This document shows positions 14,587-21,237 of a stretch of 23,957 nt of DNA, in pieces (positions within the stretch are counted from its first letter, which is position 1; every line of letters starts with the position of its first letter). Position numbers and translations under genes: made by a program. This stretch comes from DATAQC01 sp038238185 (GTDB taxonomy: Bacteria > Actinomycetota > Acidimicrobiia > Acidimicrobiales > AC-14). The stretch spans positions 1-23,957 of the forward strand of contig JBBRXY010000048.1 in NCBI GenBank assembly GCA_038238185.1, in the 5' to 3' direction. Under the pieces are notes generated by a model. The model did not search any database and was not told where the DNA came from. It saw only the letters and a program-made list of their open reading frames with translations.

Positions 14587-15596
14587 GGCCCGCGACAGCG
14601 GTCTGCGCCCTGGTTCTGCTCATCGCCGTCCCCTCGCCCACCCTCGCCGCCGACACCACCGGTCCGTCGGGCGGGCCGACGACCGCCGAGAACCCCTTCG
14701 AGGGTGCCCGCCGGGCCGAGGAGCGGTTGTCGTTCGCCGGGTCGGTCAACGTCAGCTGGGACGACGCCAAGGGCCCTCATTCCGACCAGCTCAACGTCCG
14801 GGCGGCCGGCGGTTCCATCCAGTTGGAGGGCGGATCGACGTTGCTAGCCGGGCCCGACGGGTCCACCGTGGCCCGCCGTCCCGGCGGCGACTGGGATCTG
14901 TTGTGGACCGGCGCGCCGACGGCAACCAAACGCCCCGGCGTCGACGAGAAGTACGACCTGATACCCATCGACCAGCCTGCGCCCACGATGGTGGCTTCGC
15001 GTCCCACCCATGTCATCGAGGTCCGCCAGGATGACGTCGTACGTGAGCGGCTCTTCGTGGACAACGAGAACGAGCTTCTCCTGCGACGGGAGCAACTCGA
15101 CCTCACCGGGCATCCGGTGCACGTGGTGGCCTTCTCGTCGATCGATCTCGGGGCGCAGGTCGCCGCGCCACCTACCCCGGCCCACCCCTCCGACCACTCG
15201 CCCGACCATCTCTCGTCAGTGTCCGCACCCACGGGCCTCCCGGGCGGCTATCGACGGATCGACGCCTACCGCGAGAAGGGCGCCGTGCAGGTCCTCTACA
15301 GCGACGGCCTTTACGACCTGTCGGTGTTCCAGCAGCAGGGCGGGTTGGCGGCGCGCGACGTCCCGGCGTCGGGAAAGGCGGTGAGGGTGGGGTCATCCAA
15401 GGGTTGGATCTACGCCTGGGCCGGTGGCCAGGTGCTGTTGATGCGCCGTGGCCACACCGTCTACTCGCTGGTGAGCGAGGCTCCTGTCGACCAGCTCATG
15501 ACCGCGGCGAAGGCGCTGCCTGCGGCCGGGGGATCGTCGCTGCTCACCCGCTTCCGCCGGGTGTGCCGGAACCTGGTGGAGCCCCTCGCCCGCTGA
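14583..15596 (+). CDS. RseB/MucB-like periplasmic regulator of the sigma factor
   Basis: This exported protein of 337 residues has a signal peptide (MRPATAVCALVLLIAVPSP, cleavage near TLA-AD). The N-terminal part (about 35-190) resembles the MucB/RseB sensor domain. The C-terminal part contains GLPGGYRRIDAYREKGAVQ followed by VLYSDGLYDLSVFQQQ, closely like the MucB C-terminal motif in which a YSDGL strand precedes SVF. In proteobacteria RseB binds the anti-sigma factor and shields it from proteases until an envelope signal arrives. A similar role is inferred here because the gene overlaps the anti-sigma stop by 4 bases. A weak ACGTCC/GGACGT hairpin follows at 15604-15619. Confidence 0.82.
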   Translation: MRPATAVCALVLLIAVPSPTLAADTTGPSGGPTTAENPFEGARRAEERLSFAGSVNVSWDDAKGPHSDQLNVRAAGGSIQLEGGSTLLAGPDGSTVARRPGGDWDLLWTGAPTATKRPGVDEKYDLIPIDQPAPTMVASRPTHVIEVRQDDVVRERLFVDNENELLLRREQLDLTGHPVHVVAFSSIDLGAQVAAPPTPAHPSDHSPDHLSSVSAPTGLPGGYRRIDAYREKGAVQVLYSDGLYDLSVFQQQGGLAARDVPASGKAVRVGSSKGWIYAWAGGQVLLMRRGHTVYSLVSEAPVDQLMTAAKALPAAGGSSLLTRFRRVCRNLVEPLAR

Positions 15597-15603
15597 CCGG
15601 GCG

Positions 15604-15619
15604 ACGTCCCCGAGGACGT
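15604..15619. terminator. small hairpin between convergent rseB-like and whiB genes
   Basis: ACGTCC and GGACGT pair around a 4-base loop, followed by TCTT. It lies 8 bases past the RseB-like stop and 8 before the stop of the convergent whiB. The stem is short, so this is a weak candidate. Confidence 0.35.
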
Positions 15620-15626
15620 TCTTAGG

Positions 15627-15890
15627 TCAGTTGACCGAGATCGTCGTTCCTGCGGCGGCCGCTCGCTCGAGCCGGCGACGGCGGGCGATGCGGCGGCGCT
15701 CACGCTCCGATGCGCCGCCCCACACGCCGTGGTCGATGCCGTTGGCCAGGGCGTACTCGAGGCACGGCGTCTTGGCCGGGCAGTCCGCACACACGCGCCG
15801 GGCTACCTCGACGCCGACACCGTCGCTCGGGAAGAACAATGAAGGGGACTTGTCCCGACAATTTCCTTCGGCCATCCACAGGGTGTCCAT
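15627..15890 (-). CDS. WhiB-family iron-sulfur transcriptional regulator, second copy
   Basis: An 87-residue Wbl protein carries the cluster ligands Cys11, Cys34, Cys37 and Cys43, the same spacing as the first copy. It also has the turn motif GVWGGASERERR and the basic tail IARRRRLERAA. It begins MDTLWMAEGNC; ATG 15890 is chosen since GGAGG stands 5 bases upstream, although the frame is open to an ATG at 15950. Compared with the whiB at 11008 it has a shorter N-terminus (10 against 20 residues before the first Cys). A SigE-type promoter lies at 15922-15947, so it is probably a member of the stress regulon of the neighbouring convergent sigE operon. Confidence 0.95.
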   Translation of the reverse strand: MDTLWMAEGNCRDKSPSLFFPSDGVGVEVARRVCADCPAKTPCLEYALANGIDHGVWGGASERERRRIARRRRLERAAAAGTTISVN

Positions 15891-15921
15891 CGGACCCTCC
15901 TTGTAGCCCCACTCACAAGAC

Positions 15922-15947
15922 AACGAGTCGGGTCTGGTGTTGGTTCC
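15922..15947 (-). promoter_or_regulatory. ECF-type (SigE-like) promoter of second whiB
   Basis: On the minus strand GGAACC (complement of 15942-15947), a 16-base spacer and CGTT (complement of 15922-15925) repeat the exact architecture of the site before sigE. The expected transcript starts near 15915, giving a leader of about 25 bases that contains the GGAGG ribosome site of whiB. Confidence 0.65.
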
Positions 15948-15976
15948 CACCCTGTCCTACGGAGACCGGGCCCCTG

Positions 15977-16004
15977 TTGGATCGTCTCACTTCCCGTGTA
16001 GCCT
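15977..16004 (+). promoter_or_regulatory. possible housekeeping promoter for the 97-residue protein
   Basis: TTGGAT (15977-15982), a 16-base spacer and TAGCCT (15999-16004) are a fair match to a primary-sigma promoter. The ATG at 16012 is 7 bases after the -10 element and has no ribosome site, so a leaderless transcript would result. Confidence 0.35.
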
Positions 16005-16011
16005 TAGCCAA

Positions 16012-16305
16012 ATGACGACCGTCCCCGTAGAGGAAGACCAGCGGGCCCCGCGGGGCCACGTGCGGATCATCTACCTAGGCCCGGTCGCGCCCCACTGGGA
16101 GGTCGTCTCCCAGTTCGGCGGAGATCGCAACGCAGTGGAATCGTTCAAGGAGCGCGCCACCGCCCGTCTCTTGCTGCTTCCCCCCCACGACCCCCAGTTC
16201 CGGCGCAACCGGGAGCGGGTCGTGCGCGACGCCGAGCGCGAGGCGCTCATCCTCGAGTGGGACCTGGGGGTCCCCGACGAGGAGATGGAAGAGGGCAGCG
16301 GGTAA
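16012..16305 (+). CDS. small hypothetical protein (97 residues)
   Basis: The protein begins MTTVPVEEDQRAPRGHVRII and has a central stretch, YLGPVAPHWEVVSQFGG. A highly charged helical half then contains FRRNRERVVRDAEREALILEWDLG and an acidic end. There is no signal peptide or membrane helix, so it should be cytoplasmic. I do not recognise the family. The regular charge pattern and clean fit between the whiB promoter region and the PHO box favour a real gene. The absence of a ribosome site together with the promoter at 15977-16004 suggests leaderless translation. Confidence 0.7.
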   Translation: MTTVPVEEDQRAPRGHVRIIYLGPVAPHWEVVSQFGGDRNAVESFKERATARLLLLPPHDPQFRRNRERVVRDAEREALILEWDLGVPDEEMEEGSG

Positions 16306-16337
16306 CGCCTGCTCGCACAGGCCACCCTTCATCGGCC

Positions 16338-16381
16338 GTTCACCCTGCGTTCACCCGCCGTTCAGTCTCCGGTCGTGACCC
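16338..16381 (+). promoter_or_regulatory. PHO box upstream of pstS
   Basis: Three direct repeats with an exact 11-base period begin with GTTCA: GTTCACCCTGC (16338), GTTCACCCGCC (16349) and GTTCAGTCTCC (16360). A degenerate fourth unit starts with GGTCG at 16371. This matches the actinobacterial PHO box bound by PhoP/RegX3-type regulators under phosphate starvation. A possible -10 hexamer TAGGCT lies at 16387-16392, so the repeats cover the -35 region as expected for an activator. The regX3-like gene at the end of the operon is the likely source of the regulator. Confidence 0.88.
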
Positions 16382-16458
16382 CTCCTTAGGCTGATCTCCG
16401 TGCAGCCACCTATCGGCTCGGCGACGTTCGCCCCGACGCCCCCCTTGAGGAGACGACC

Positions 16459-17532
16459 TTGAAGCGACGCGTTCCCGTCGGACTGGCGACCCTTTGCGCC
16501 TTCGCCCTGGTGGCGACGGCCTGCGGTAGCAGCAGCAAGTCGGCTACCACCAACACCACCAACTCGACACCGGCCGCCGGGGCCAAGGACACGGCCAGCC
16601 TGTCGGGCGCCGGTTCCACCTTCGTCCAGAGCATGCTCCAGGAGTGGATCAAGCAGTACGGCAAGGTCGCCCCCGGAGTGAGCATCAACTACCAGGGCGT
16701 GGGCTCGGGAGCGGGCATCCAGCAGCTCACAGCCAAGACCGTCGACATCGCCGGCTCCGACGTCGGCCTCAAGCCCGAGGAGCAGGCGGCCACAGGCGGT
16801 CCCGGCGCGGTCGTCACCGTGCCGTGGGTCGCCGGCGGCATCGCCGTGGAGTACAACCTGGCCCAGGTCAAGACCCTCAAGCTGTCTCCCGACACGCTGG
16901 CCGACATCTTCTCGGGCAAGATCGCCAAGTGGGACGACGCCGCCATCAAGGCCGAGAACAGCGGCGTGTCGCTGCCGAGCACGGGAATCCAGGTGGTGCA
17001 CCGCTCCGACGGATCGGGGACGACCCAGGTGTTCACGTCGTACCTCAAGGCCGCCGCTGCCCCCGGACTGTGGGACTACCCCACTGACAAGGATTGGCAC
17101 GCTCCTGCGGGCACCGGGGCCAAGGGCTCCGACGGGGTGACCGCGGCGGTGAAGCAGGCCGACGGGGCCATCGGCTACGCCGAAGTGAGCTTCCCCAAGC
17201 AGTCGTCGCTCGGGACGGCCACGATCAAGAACAACGGTGGCCAGTTCGTCGGCCCCACGGCTAGCGCGGTCACGGCCGCCATCGGTGATGCCACCCCCAA
17301 GGACGACGGCACCCTCACCCTGAACTACACGCCGACCAGCCCCACCGCCTACCCGATCAGCACGACCAGCTACCTGATGTTCTACAAGGACGGTGATCCC
17401 ACCAAGACGGTCGCGCTCAAGCACTTCGCCCAGTGGGTGCTCACGGACGGCCAGAAGCTGGCCGAGGGCCTCGACTACGCTCCGCTGCCGCAGTCGATTC
17501 TCACGCCGGCCATGGCCGCCGTGAGCGGCTGA
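16459..17532 (+). CDS. pstS: phosphate-binding lipoprotein PstS
   Basis: This is the extracellular phosphate-binding subunit of the Pst ABC transporter, 357 residues. A lipoprotein signal (KRRVPVGLATLCAFALVATAC) ends at Cys22, the lipid attachment site. A Ser/Thr/Asn-rich spacer follows, then the SLSGAGSTFVQ motif of the first phosphate loop, the GSGAGIQQL loop and RSDGSGTTQVFTSYL, all contacting phosphate. The TTG start at 16459 is supported by a GAGGAG site 7 bases upstream and by the signal peptide beginning there. The PHO box lies about 80-120 bases upstream. The gap of 67 bases to pstC contains small hairpins that could lower downstream expression relative to pstS. Confidence 0.97.
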   Translation: MKRRVPVGLATLCAFALVATACGSSSKSATTNTTNSTPAAGAKDTASLSGAGSTFVQSMLQEWIKQYGKVAPGVSINYQGVGSGAGIQQLTAKTVDIAGSDVGLKPEEQAATGGPGAVVTVPWVAGGIAVEYNLAQVKTLKLSPDTLADIFSGKIAKWDDAAIKAENSGVSLPSTGIQVVHRSDGSGTTQVFTSYLKAAAAPGLWDYPTDKDWHAPAGTGAKGSDGVTAAVKQADGAIGYAEVSFPKQSSLGTATIKNNGGQFVGPTASAVTAAIGDATPKDDGTLTLNYTPTSPTAYPISTTSYLMFYKDGDPTKTVALKHFAQWVLTDGQKLAEGLDYAPLPQSILTPAMAAVSG

Positions 17533-17599
17533 CCCTCTCGGGCACGGCCGGCCGAGGGACTGAGGTGAGACCGACCCGGCGCCCGAGGGGGCGTAAGAA

Positions 17600-18589
17600 G
17601 TGAACGTGGGCACTGTGGAGACCCCAACGCCCGAACGGCCCGCCAACGCGGGCCGTTCGGCACGCAAGAAGGTCGGCGACCGGGTCTTCCAGGCGCTGAC
17701 CACCACCGTTGGTGTTGCCGTGCTCGTCGTGCTCACCGTCATCACCGTCTTTCTCTTCGTCAAGGCCTGGCCGGCGCTGCGCTCGGCCAGGCTCGGGTTC
17801 TTCACCGAGACGAAATGGTTTCCTGACACCGACCCCCCCGCGTTCGGCGTTGCCGCCCTGTTGTGGGGGACCCTGCTCTCCAGTGTCATCGCCCTGATGA
17901 TCGCTGTGCCCGTGGCCATCGGGTCGGCGCTCTATACCACGGAGTATGCGCCCGCCGTGGTCGGTCGGTGGCTGGGGTACTTGATCGATCTCCTGGCGGC
18001 GGTGCCCAGCGTGGTCTACGGGTTCTGGGGGGTGATGTTCCTGGTGCCCCGGATGATCCCGCTGCAGCAGTGGCTCGCCCATCACCTCGGGTTCATTCCC
18101 CTGTTCCACGACCCTGACAACCTGTTCGGGAAGTCGATGTTCGCCGCCTCGGTCGTGCTCGCCCTCATGGTGCTTCCCATCGTGGCTGCCATCACCCGGG
18201 AGGTCTTCCGCCAGGTGCCCCGCGACATGCGCGAGGCGGCGTTGGCCCTTGGGGCCACCCGGTGGGAGATGATCCGCACCGCCGTGCTACCGGCCAGCCG
18301 CAGCGGCATCTTCGGGGCCATCGTGCTCGGCCTCGGTCGGGCTCTCGGCGAGACCATCGCCATCGCCCTGGTGCTGGCCGCCACCTTCGACATCAACCTC
18401 AACATTCTCAAGCCGGGCGGCAACACCATCGCCGCCAACGTGGCCACCAAGTTCGGCGACGCCGGCTCCCTCGGCCGGTCTGCCCTGGTGGCCAGTGGAC
18501 TCGTCCTGTTCGCCATCACCCTGGCGGCCACGCTGGCCGCCCGCGGCGTCATCCGCCGCACCGGCCGCGCCGCAGCGGGGTTGGCATGA
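17600..18589 (+). CDS. pstC: phosphate ABC transporter permease PstC
   Basis: One of the two membrane subunits, 329 residues, with six or more membrane helices starting at about residue 36. The EAA loop that contacts the ATPase is EAALALGATRWEMIRTAVLP (212-231), followed by GLGRALGETIAIALVL. The GTG start at 17600 is 9 bases after GAGGGG. Residues 11-13 (PER) lie in a stem-loop at 17631-17660 whose left arm shares 10 bases with the repeat core found in pstA and the anti-sigma gene. The stop overlaps the pstA start (ATGA). Confidence 0.96.
   Translation: MNVGTVETPTPERPANAGRSARKKVGDRVFQALTTTVGVAVLVVLTVITVFLFVKAWPALRSARLGFFTETKWFPDTDPPAFGVAALLWGTLLSSVIALMIAVPVAIGSALYTTEYAPAVVGRWLGYLIDLLAAVPSVVYGFWGVMFLVPRMIPLQQWLAHHLGFIPLFHDPDNLFGKSMFAASVVLALMVLPIVAAITREVFRQVPRDMREAALALGATRWEMIRTAVLPASRSGIFGAIVLGLGRALGETIAIALVLAATFDINLNILKPGGNTIAANVATKFGDAGSLGRSALVASGLVLFAITLAATLAARGVIRRTGRAAAGLA
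17631..17660 (+). repeat. perfect 12-bp stem-loop inside the start of pstC
   Basis: CCGAACGGCCCG (17631-17642) is exactly complementary to 17649-17660 around a 6-base loop. The left arm and its preceding bases contain GCCCGAACGG, a 10-base match to the repeat core at 14224 and 18592, in the same reading frame (P-E-R). It is 31 bases into pstC and would form in the mRNA. Confidence 0.85.
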
Positions 18590-19731
18590 CCGGCTCCGTG
18601 CCCGAACGGAACGGCGGCTCCGTGCCCGAACGGAACGGCGGCTCCGTGCCCGAACGGAACGGCGAGACGGTGCTCGACGCGCCGCTTCCTCCCGACACCG
18701 AACCACCGTCTCTGCTCAGTGGCAAGGGCCGCCTCAGGCGGTCGCAGGCCGTCGCCGCTGCCGCCGTCGGCGTCGTCGTGGCCGCCATAGCCTTTGCGCT
18801 CACGCCGTTGCAGGGTCGCGCCGACTTTCTCCTGGTGGGGTGGATCTTCGGAACCATCGCCTATCTGGTTGCTGCAGGCCGGATCGAGGGGCGACGCTCG
18901 GTGGTCGACCGCCTGGCGGGCGTTTTCATGGTTACGGCGGTCGTGGTCTGCCTCATCGCCCTGGGTTCGGTGCTCATCTACACGGTCGTCCGCGGGGCCA
19001 AGGCTCTCAGCCTCGATTTCTTCACCCACTCCATGAAGGGAGTCGGGCCGAGGGACACGACCGGTGGGGCGTATCACGCCATCATCGGCACCCTCCAGGA
19101 GGTCCTGCTGGCCTCGCTCATCTCCGTGCCGGCCGGTCTGCTCGTGGCCATCTACCTCACCGAATACGGCACCGGCCCCCTGGCCAAGGCGATCAGCACG
19201 ATGGTCGACGTGATGGTGGGCATCCCGTCGGTCATCGCCGGCCTCTTCATCTATGCCTTCTGGGTGCTGGCCCTGCATCAGGGGTTCTCGGGGTTCGCGG
19301 CATCCCTGGCTCTGTCGATCCTGATGCTGCCGATCGTGGTGCGGTCGGCGGAGGAGATGATCAAGCTGGTGCCGGCGTCGCTGCGGGAGGCGTCCTACGC
19401 CCTGGGCATTCCCCGTTGGCGCACCCTCTTGCGGGTCGTGCTTCCCACCGCGTCGGCGGGCATCACCACCGGTGTGATGCTCGCCGTCGCCCGGGTCACG
19501 GGGGAGACCGCACCCCTCCTGCTCACCTCGTTCGGGTTCGACTCGACCCGTACGAACCCCTTCAGCGGCCCGGAGGAATCGCTGCCTCTGTTCGTCTTCC
19601 GTCAGGCGTCCTCGGCGTTCGACACCGCCATCGACCGGGCGTGGGCGGCGGCCCTCACCCTGATCATCGTGGTCGTGGCCCTCACCGTCGCGGCCCGGCT
19701 GCTCACCCTCCGCAACCAGCTCAAGTCCTGA
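18586..19731 (+). CDS. pstA: phosphate ABC transporter permease PstA, extended N-terminus with octapeptide repeats
   Basis: This second membrane subunit has 381 residues, longer than the usual 280-300. It opens with MTGSVPERNG and two more GSVPERNG copies (residues 3-26), then a Pro-rich linker. Two extra hydrophobic helices (about 54-73 and 80-98) precede the canonical six-helix core beginning at about 108. The EAA loop is EASYALGIPRWRTLLRVVLP (269-288), followed by ARVTGETAPLLLTS. The start ATG at 18586 overlaps the pstC stop by 4 bases and needs no ribosome site of its own. An alternative GTG at 18670, just after the repeats, would leave the array as a spacer between the genes. Confidence 0.94.
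   Translation: MTGSVPERNGGSVPERNGGSVPERNGETVLDAPLPPDTEPPSLLSGKGRLRRSQAVAAAAVGVVVAAIAFALTPLQGRADFLLVGWIFGTIAYLVAAGRIEGRRSVVDRLAGVFMVTAVVVCLIALGSVLIYTVVRGAKALSLDFFTHSMKGVGPRDTTGGAYHAIIGTLQEVLLASLISVPAGLLVAIYLTEYGTGPLAKAISTMVDVMVGIPSVIAGLFIYAFWVLALHQGFSGFAASLALSILMLPIVVRSAEEMIKLVPASLREASYALGIPRWRTLLRVVLPTASAGITTGVMLAVARVTGETAPLLLTSFGFDSTRTNPFSGPEESLPLFVFRQASSAFDTAIDRAWAAALTLIIVVVALTVAARLLTLRNQLKS
18592..18663 (+). repeat. tandem 24-bp repeat, three identical units
   Basis: Units at 18592-18615, 18616-18639 and 18640-18663 are identical. Each is the core GGCTCCGTGCCCGAACGGAA followed by CGGC, against TGCC in the anti-sigma copies, so the two arrays differ at only three of the 24 positions. The 5-base stem TCCGT/ACGGA is kept, while the outer GGC/GCC pairing is lost. 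It encodes GSVPERNG at the pstA N-terminus. Confidence 0.97.
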
Positions 19732-19742
19732 GAGGCCATCCC

Positions 19743-20516
19743 ATGAAGCGCATCGAAGCGGTCGATGTCAGTGCCTGGTACCGCAAGCACAAGGCCATCG
19801 AGGGGGTGACGATCACCCTCGAACCGAAGCACGTCACCGCCCTGATCGGGCCGTCGGGGTGCGGGAAGTCCACCTTCCTCCGCACGCTGAACCGCATGCA
19901 CGAGGTCGTGCCCGGGGCCCGGGCCACGGGACAGGTGACCCTCGACGGCGAGGACATCTACGCCAGCGCCGTCGACCCGGTGGCCGTGCGCCGTTCCATC
20001 GGCATGGTCTTCCAGCGCCCCAACCCGTTCCCGTCGATGTCCATCGGCGACAACGTGGCCGCCGGCATCAAGCTCAACGGCTCGCACAACAAGGACGATC
20101 TGAGGGCCACCGTCGAGCGGTCCCTCAAGTTGGCCGGCCTGTGGGACGAGGTGAGCGACCGTCTCGACCGTCCCGGCGGCAGCCTTTCCGGCGGCCAGCA
20201 GCAGCGCCTGTGCATCGCCCGGGCCATCGCCGTGGAGCCGGCCGTCCTCCTGATGGACGAGCCCTGTTCGGCCCTTGACCCCATGTCGACGCTACGCATC
20301 GAAGACCTCATCTCCGAGCTCAAGGACCGCTACACGATCGTCATCGTCACCCACAACATGCAGCAGGCAGCGAGGGTCAGCGAGACGACCGCCTTCTTCA
20401 ACCTCGATGCCGCCGGCGAGCCCGGGCGCATGGTCGAAGTCGGGCCCACGGCCAAGATCTTCACCAAGCCCGACGACGAGCGCACCGAGGCCTACATCAC
20501 CGGCCGATTCGGATGA
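19743..20516 (+). CDS. pstB: phosphate ABC transporter ATP-binding protein PstB
   Basis: The ATPase subunit, 257 residues, powers phosphate import. Walker A is GPSGCGKST (36-44), the Q loop Gln91, the signature LSGGQQQR (148-155), Walker B VLLMDEP with Glu173, and the switch His204 in VTHN. The segment FQRPNPFPSMSIGDNV is characteristic of PstB among ABC ATPases. The start ATG 19743 lies 11 bases after the pstA stop. The stop overlaps phoU by 4 bases. Confidence 0.98.
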   Translation: MKRIEAVDVSAWYRKHKAIEGVTITLEPKHVTALIGPSGCGKSTFLRTLNRMHEVVPGARATGQVTLDGEDIYASAVDPVAVRRSIGMVFQRPNPFPSMSIGDNVAAGIKLNGSHNKDDLRATVERSLKLAGLWDEVSDRLDRPGGSLSGGQQQRLCIARAIAVEPAVLLMDEPCSALDPMSTLRIEDLISELKDRYTIVIVTHNMQQAARVSETTAFFNLDAAGEPGRMVEVGPTAKIFTKPDDERTEAYITGRFG

Positions 20517-21172
20517 CCATGCGCATCGGCTTCCAGGAGTCGCTCGGTGCCCTGCGCGCCGACGTCGACTGGCTCGGCTCCCTGGCCGCCGATGCTGTCG
20601 AGGCGGCGACAACGGCCCTCGTCTCGGGCAACCAGGTGAAGGCTGAGCTGGTGGTGGCGGGCGACGACGAGATCGACGACCTCTTCGTCACCCTCGAGGA
20701 GCGGGCCTACGCCCTCATGGCCCAACAGGCACCCGTGGCCATCGACCTGCGGTTCCTGGTGTCGGCCGTGCGGGTGATGGCCGATTGGGAGCGCACCGGC
20801 GACCTGGCGGTGTCGCTGGCCAAGCTCGTCCTGGTCGACTGGGAGCGCGAGGCCGTCGCCCTCGAGCTGCTCGGGGACATGGCGTCCATCGCCCTCGACC
20901 TCATCACCGCCGGACGCCGGGCGTGGCGGAACAAAGACCTCGCCCTGGCTGCCGCCCTCGAGCAGCACGACGATGCCCTCGACGACTGCTTCCGCCGCCT
21001 TGCCGTCCACCTGTTGTCCCAACACGGGCCTGATGCCAGTGGCCTGGTCTTCCACGCGCTGCTGGCCGGCCGCAACATCGAACGCATCGCCGACCATGCC
21101 GTGGCCGTCGGCGACCGCGTGGTCTACATGCTCACCGGTGACCCACGTTCGCTGGCCGCGGAGATCGGATGA
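20513..21172 (+). CDS. phoU: phosphate signalling protein PhoU
   Basis: A 219-residue all-helical protein of two similar three-helix bundles. Metal-binding type motifs appear in each half: DDEIDDLFVTLEERAY and WERTGDLAVSLA in the first, RNIERIADHAVAVGDRVVYMLTG in the second. PhoU links the Pst transporter to the sensor kinase, keeping it off when phosphate is plentiful, and limits phosphate uptake. The ATG at 20513 overlaps the pstB stop (ATGA); an ATG at 20519 is a close alternative. Its place directly before the SenX3-type kinase gene agrees with this role. Confidence 0.96.
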   Translation: MTMRIGFQESLGALRADVDWLGSLAADAVEAATTALVSGNQVKAELVVAGDDEIDDLFVTLEERAYALMAQQAPVAIDLRFLVSAVRVMADWERTGDLAVSLAKLVLVDWEREAVALELLGDMASIALDLITAGRRAWRNKDLALAAALEQHDDALDDCFRRLAVHLLSQHGPDASGLVFHALLAGRNIERIADHAVAVGDRVVYMLTGDPRSLAAEIG

Positions 21173-21195
21173 CGCTTCTCGTCATCGGATCCAGG

Positions 21196-21210
21196 TGGCC
21201 GAGGCGGCCA
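21196..21210 (+). terminator. short hairpin between phoU and senX3
   Basis: TGGCCG (21196-21201) and CGGCCA (21205-21210) form a 6-base stem with a 3-base loop in the 65-base gap. It is too short for a firm terminator call; it could reduce read-through into the regulator genes. Confidence 0.25.
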
Positions 21211-21237
21211 TGACGTGGTTGATGCTGGGGCCTCACT

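Noticed and set aside
16351..17919. 522-codon open frame on the minus strand
   Set aside because: It lies antisense to pstS and the start of pstC and crosses the PHO box; composition is that of a shadow frame.
18262..18585. Upstream extension of the pstA frame
   Set aside because: This part overlaps pstC in another frame and is arginine/histidine-rich without domain features; ATG 18586 overlaps the pstC stop as usual in operons.
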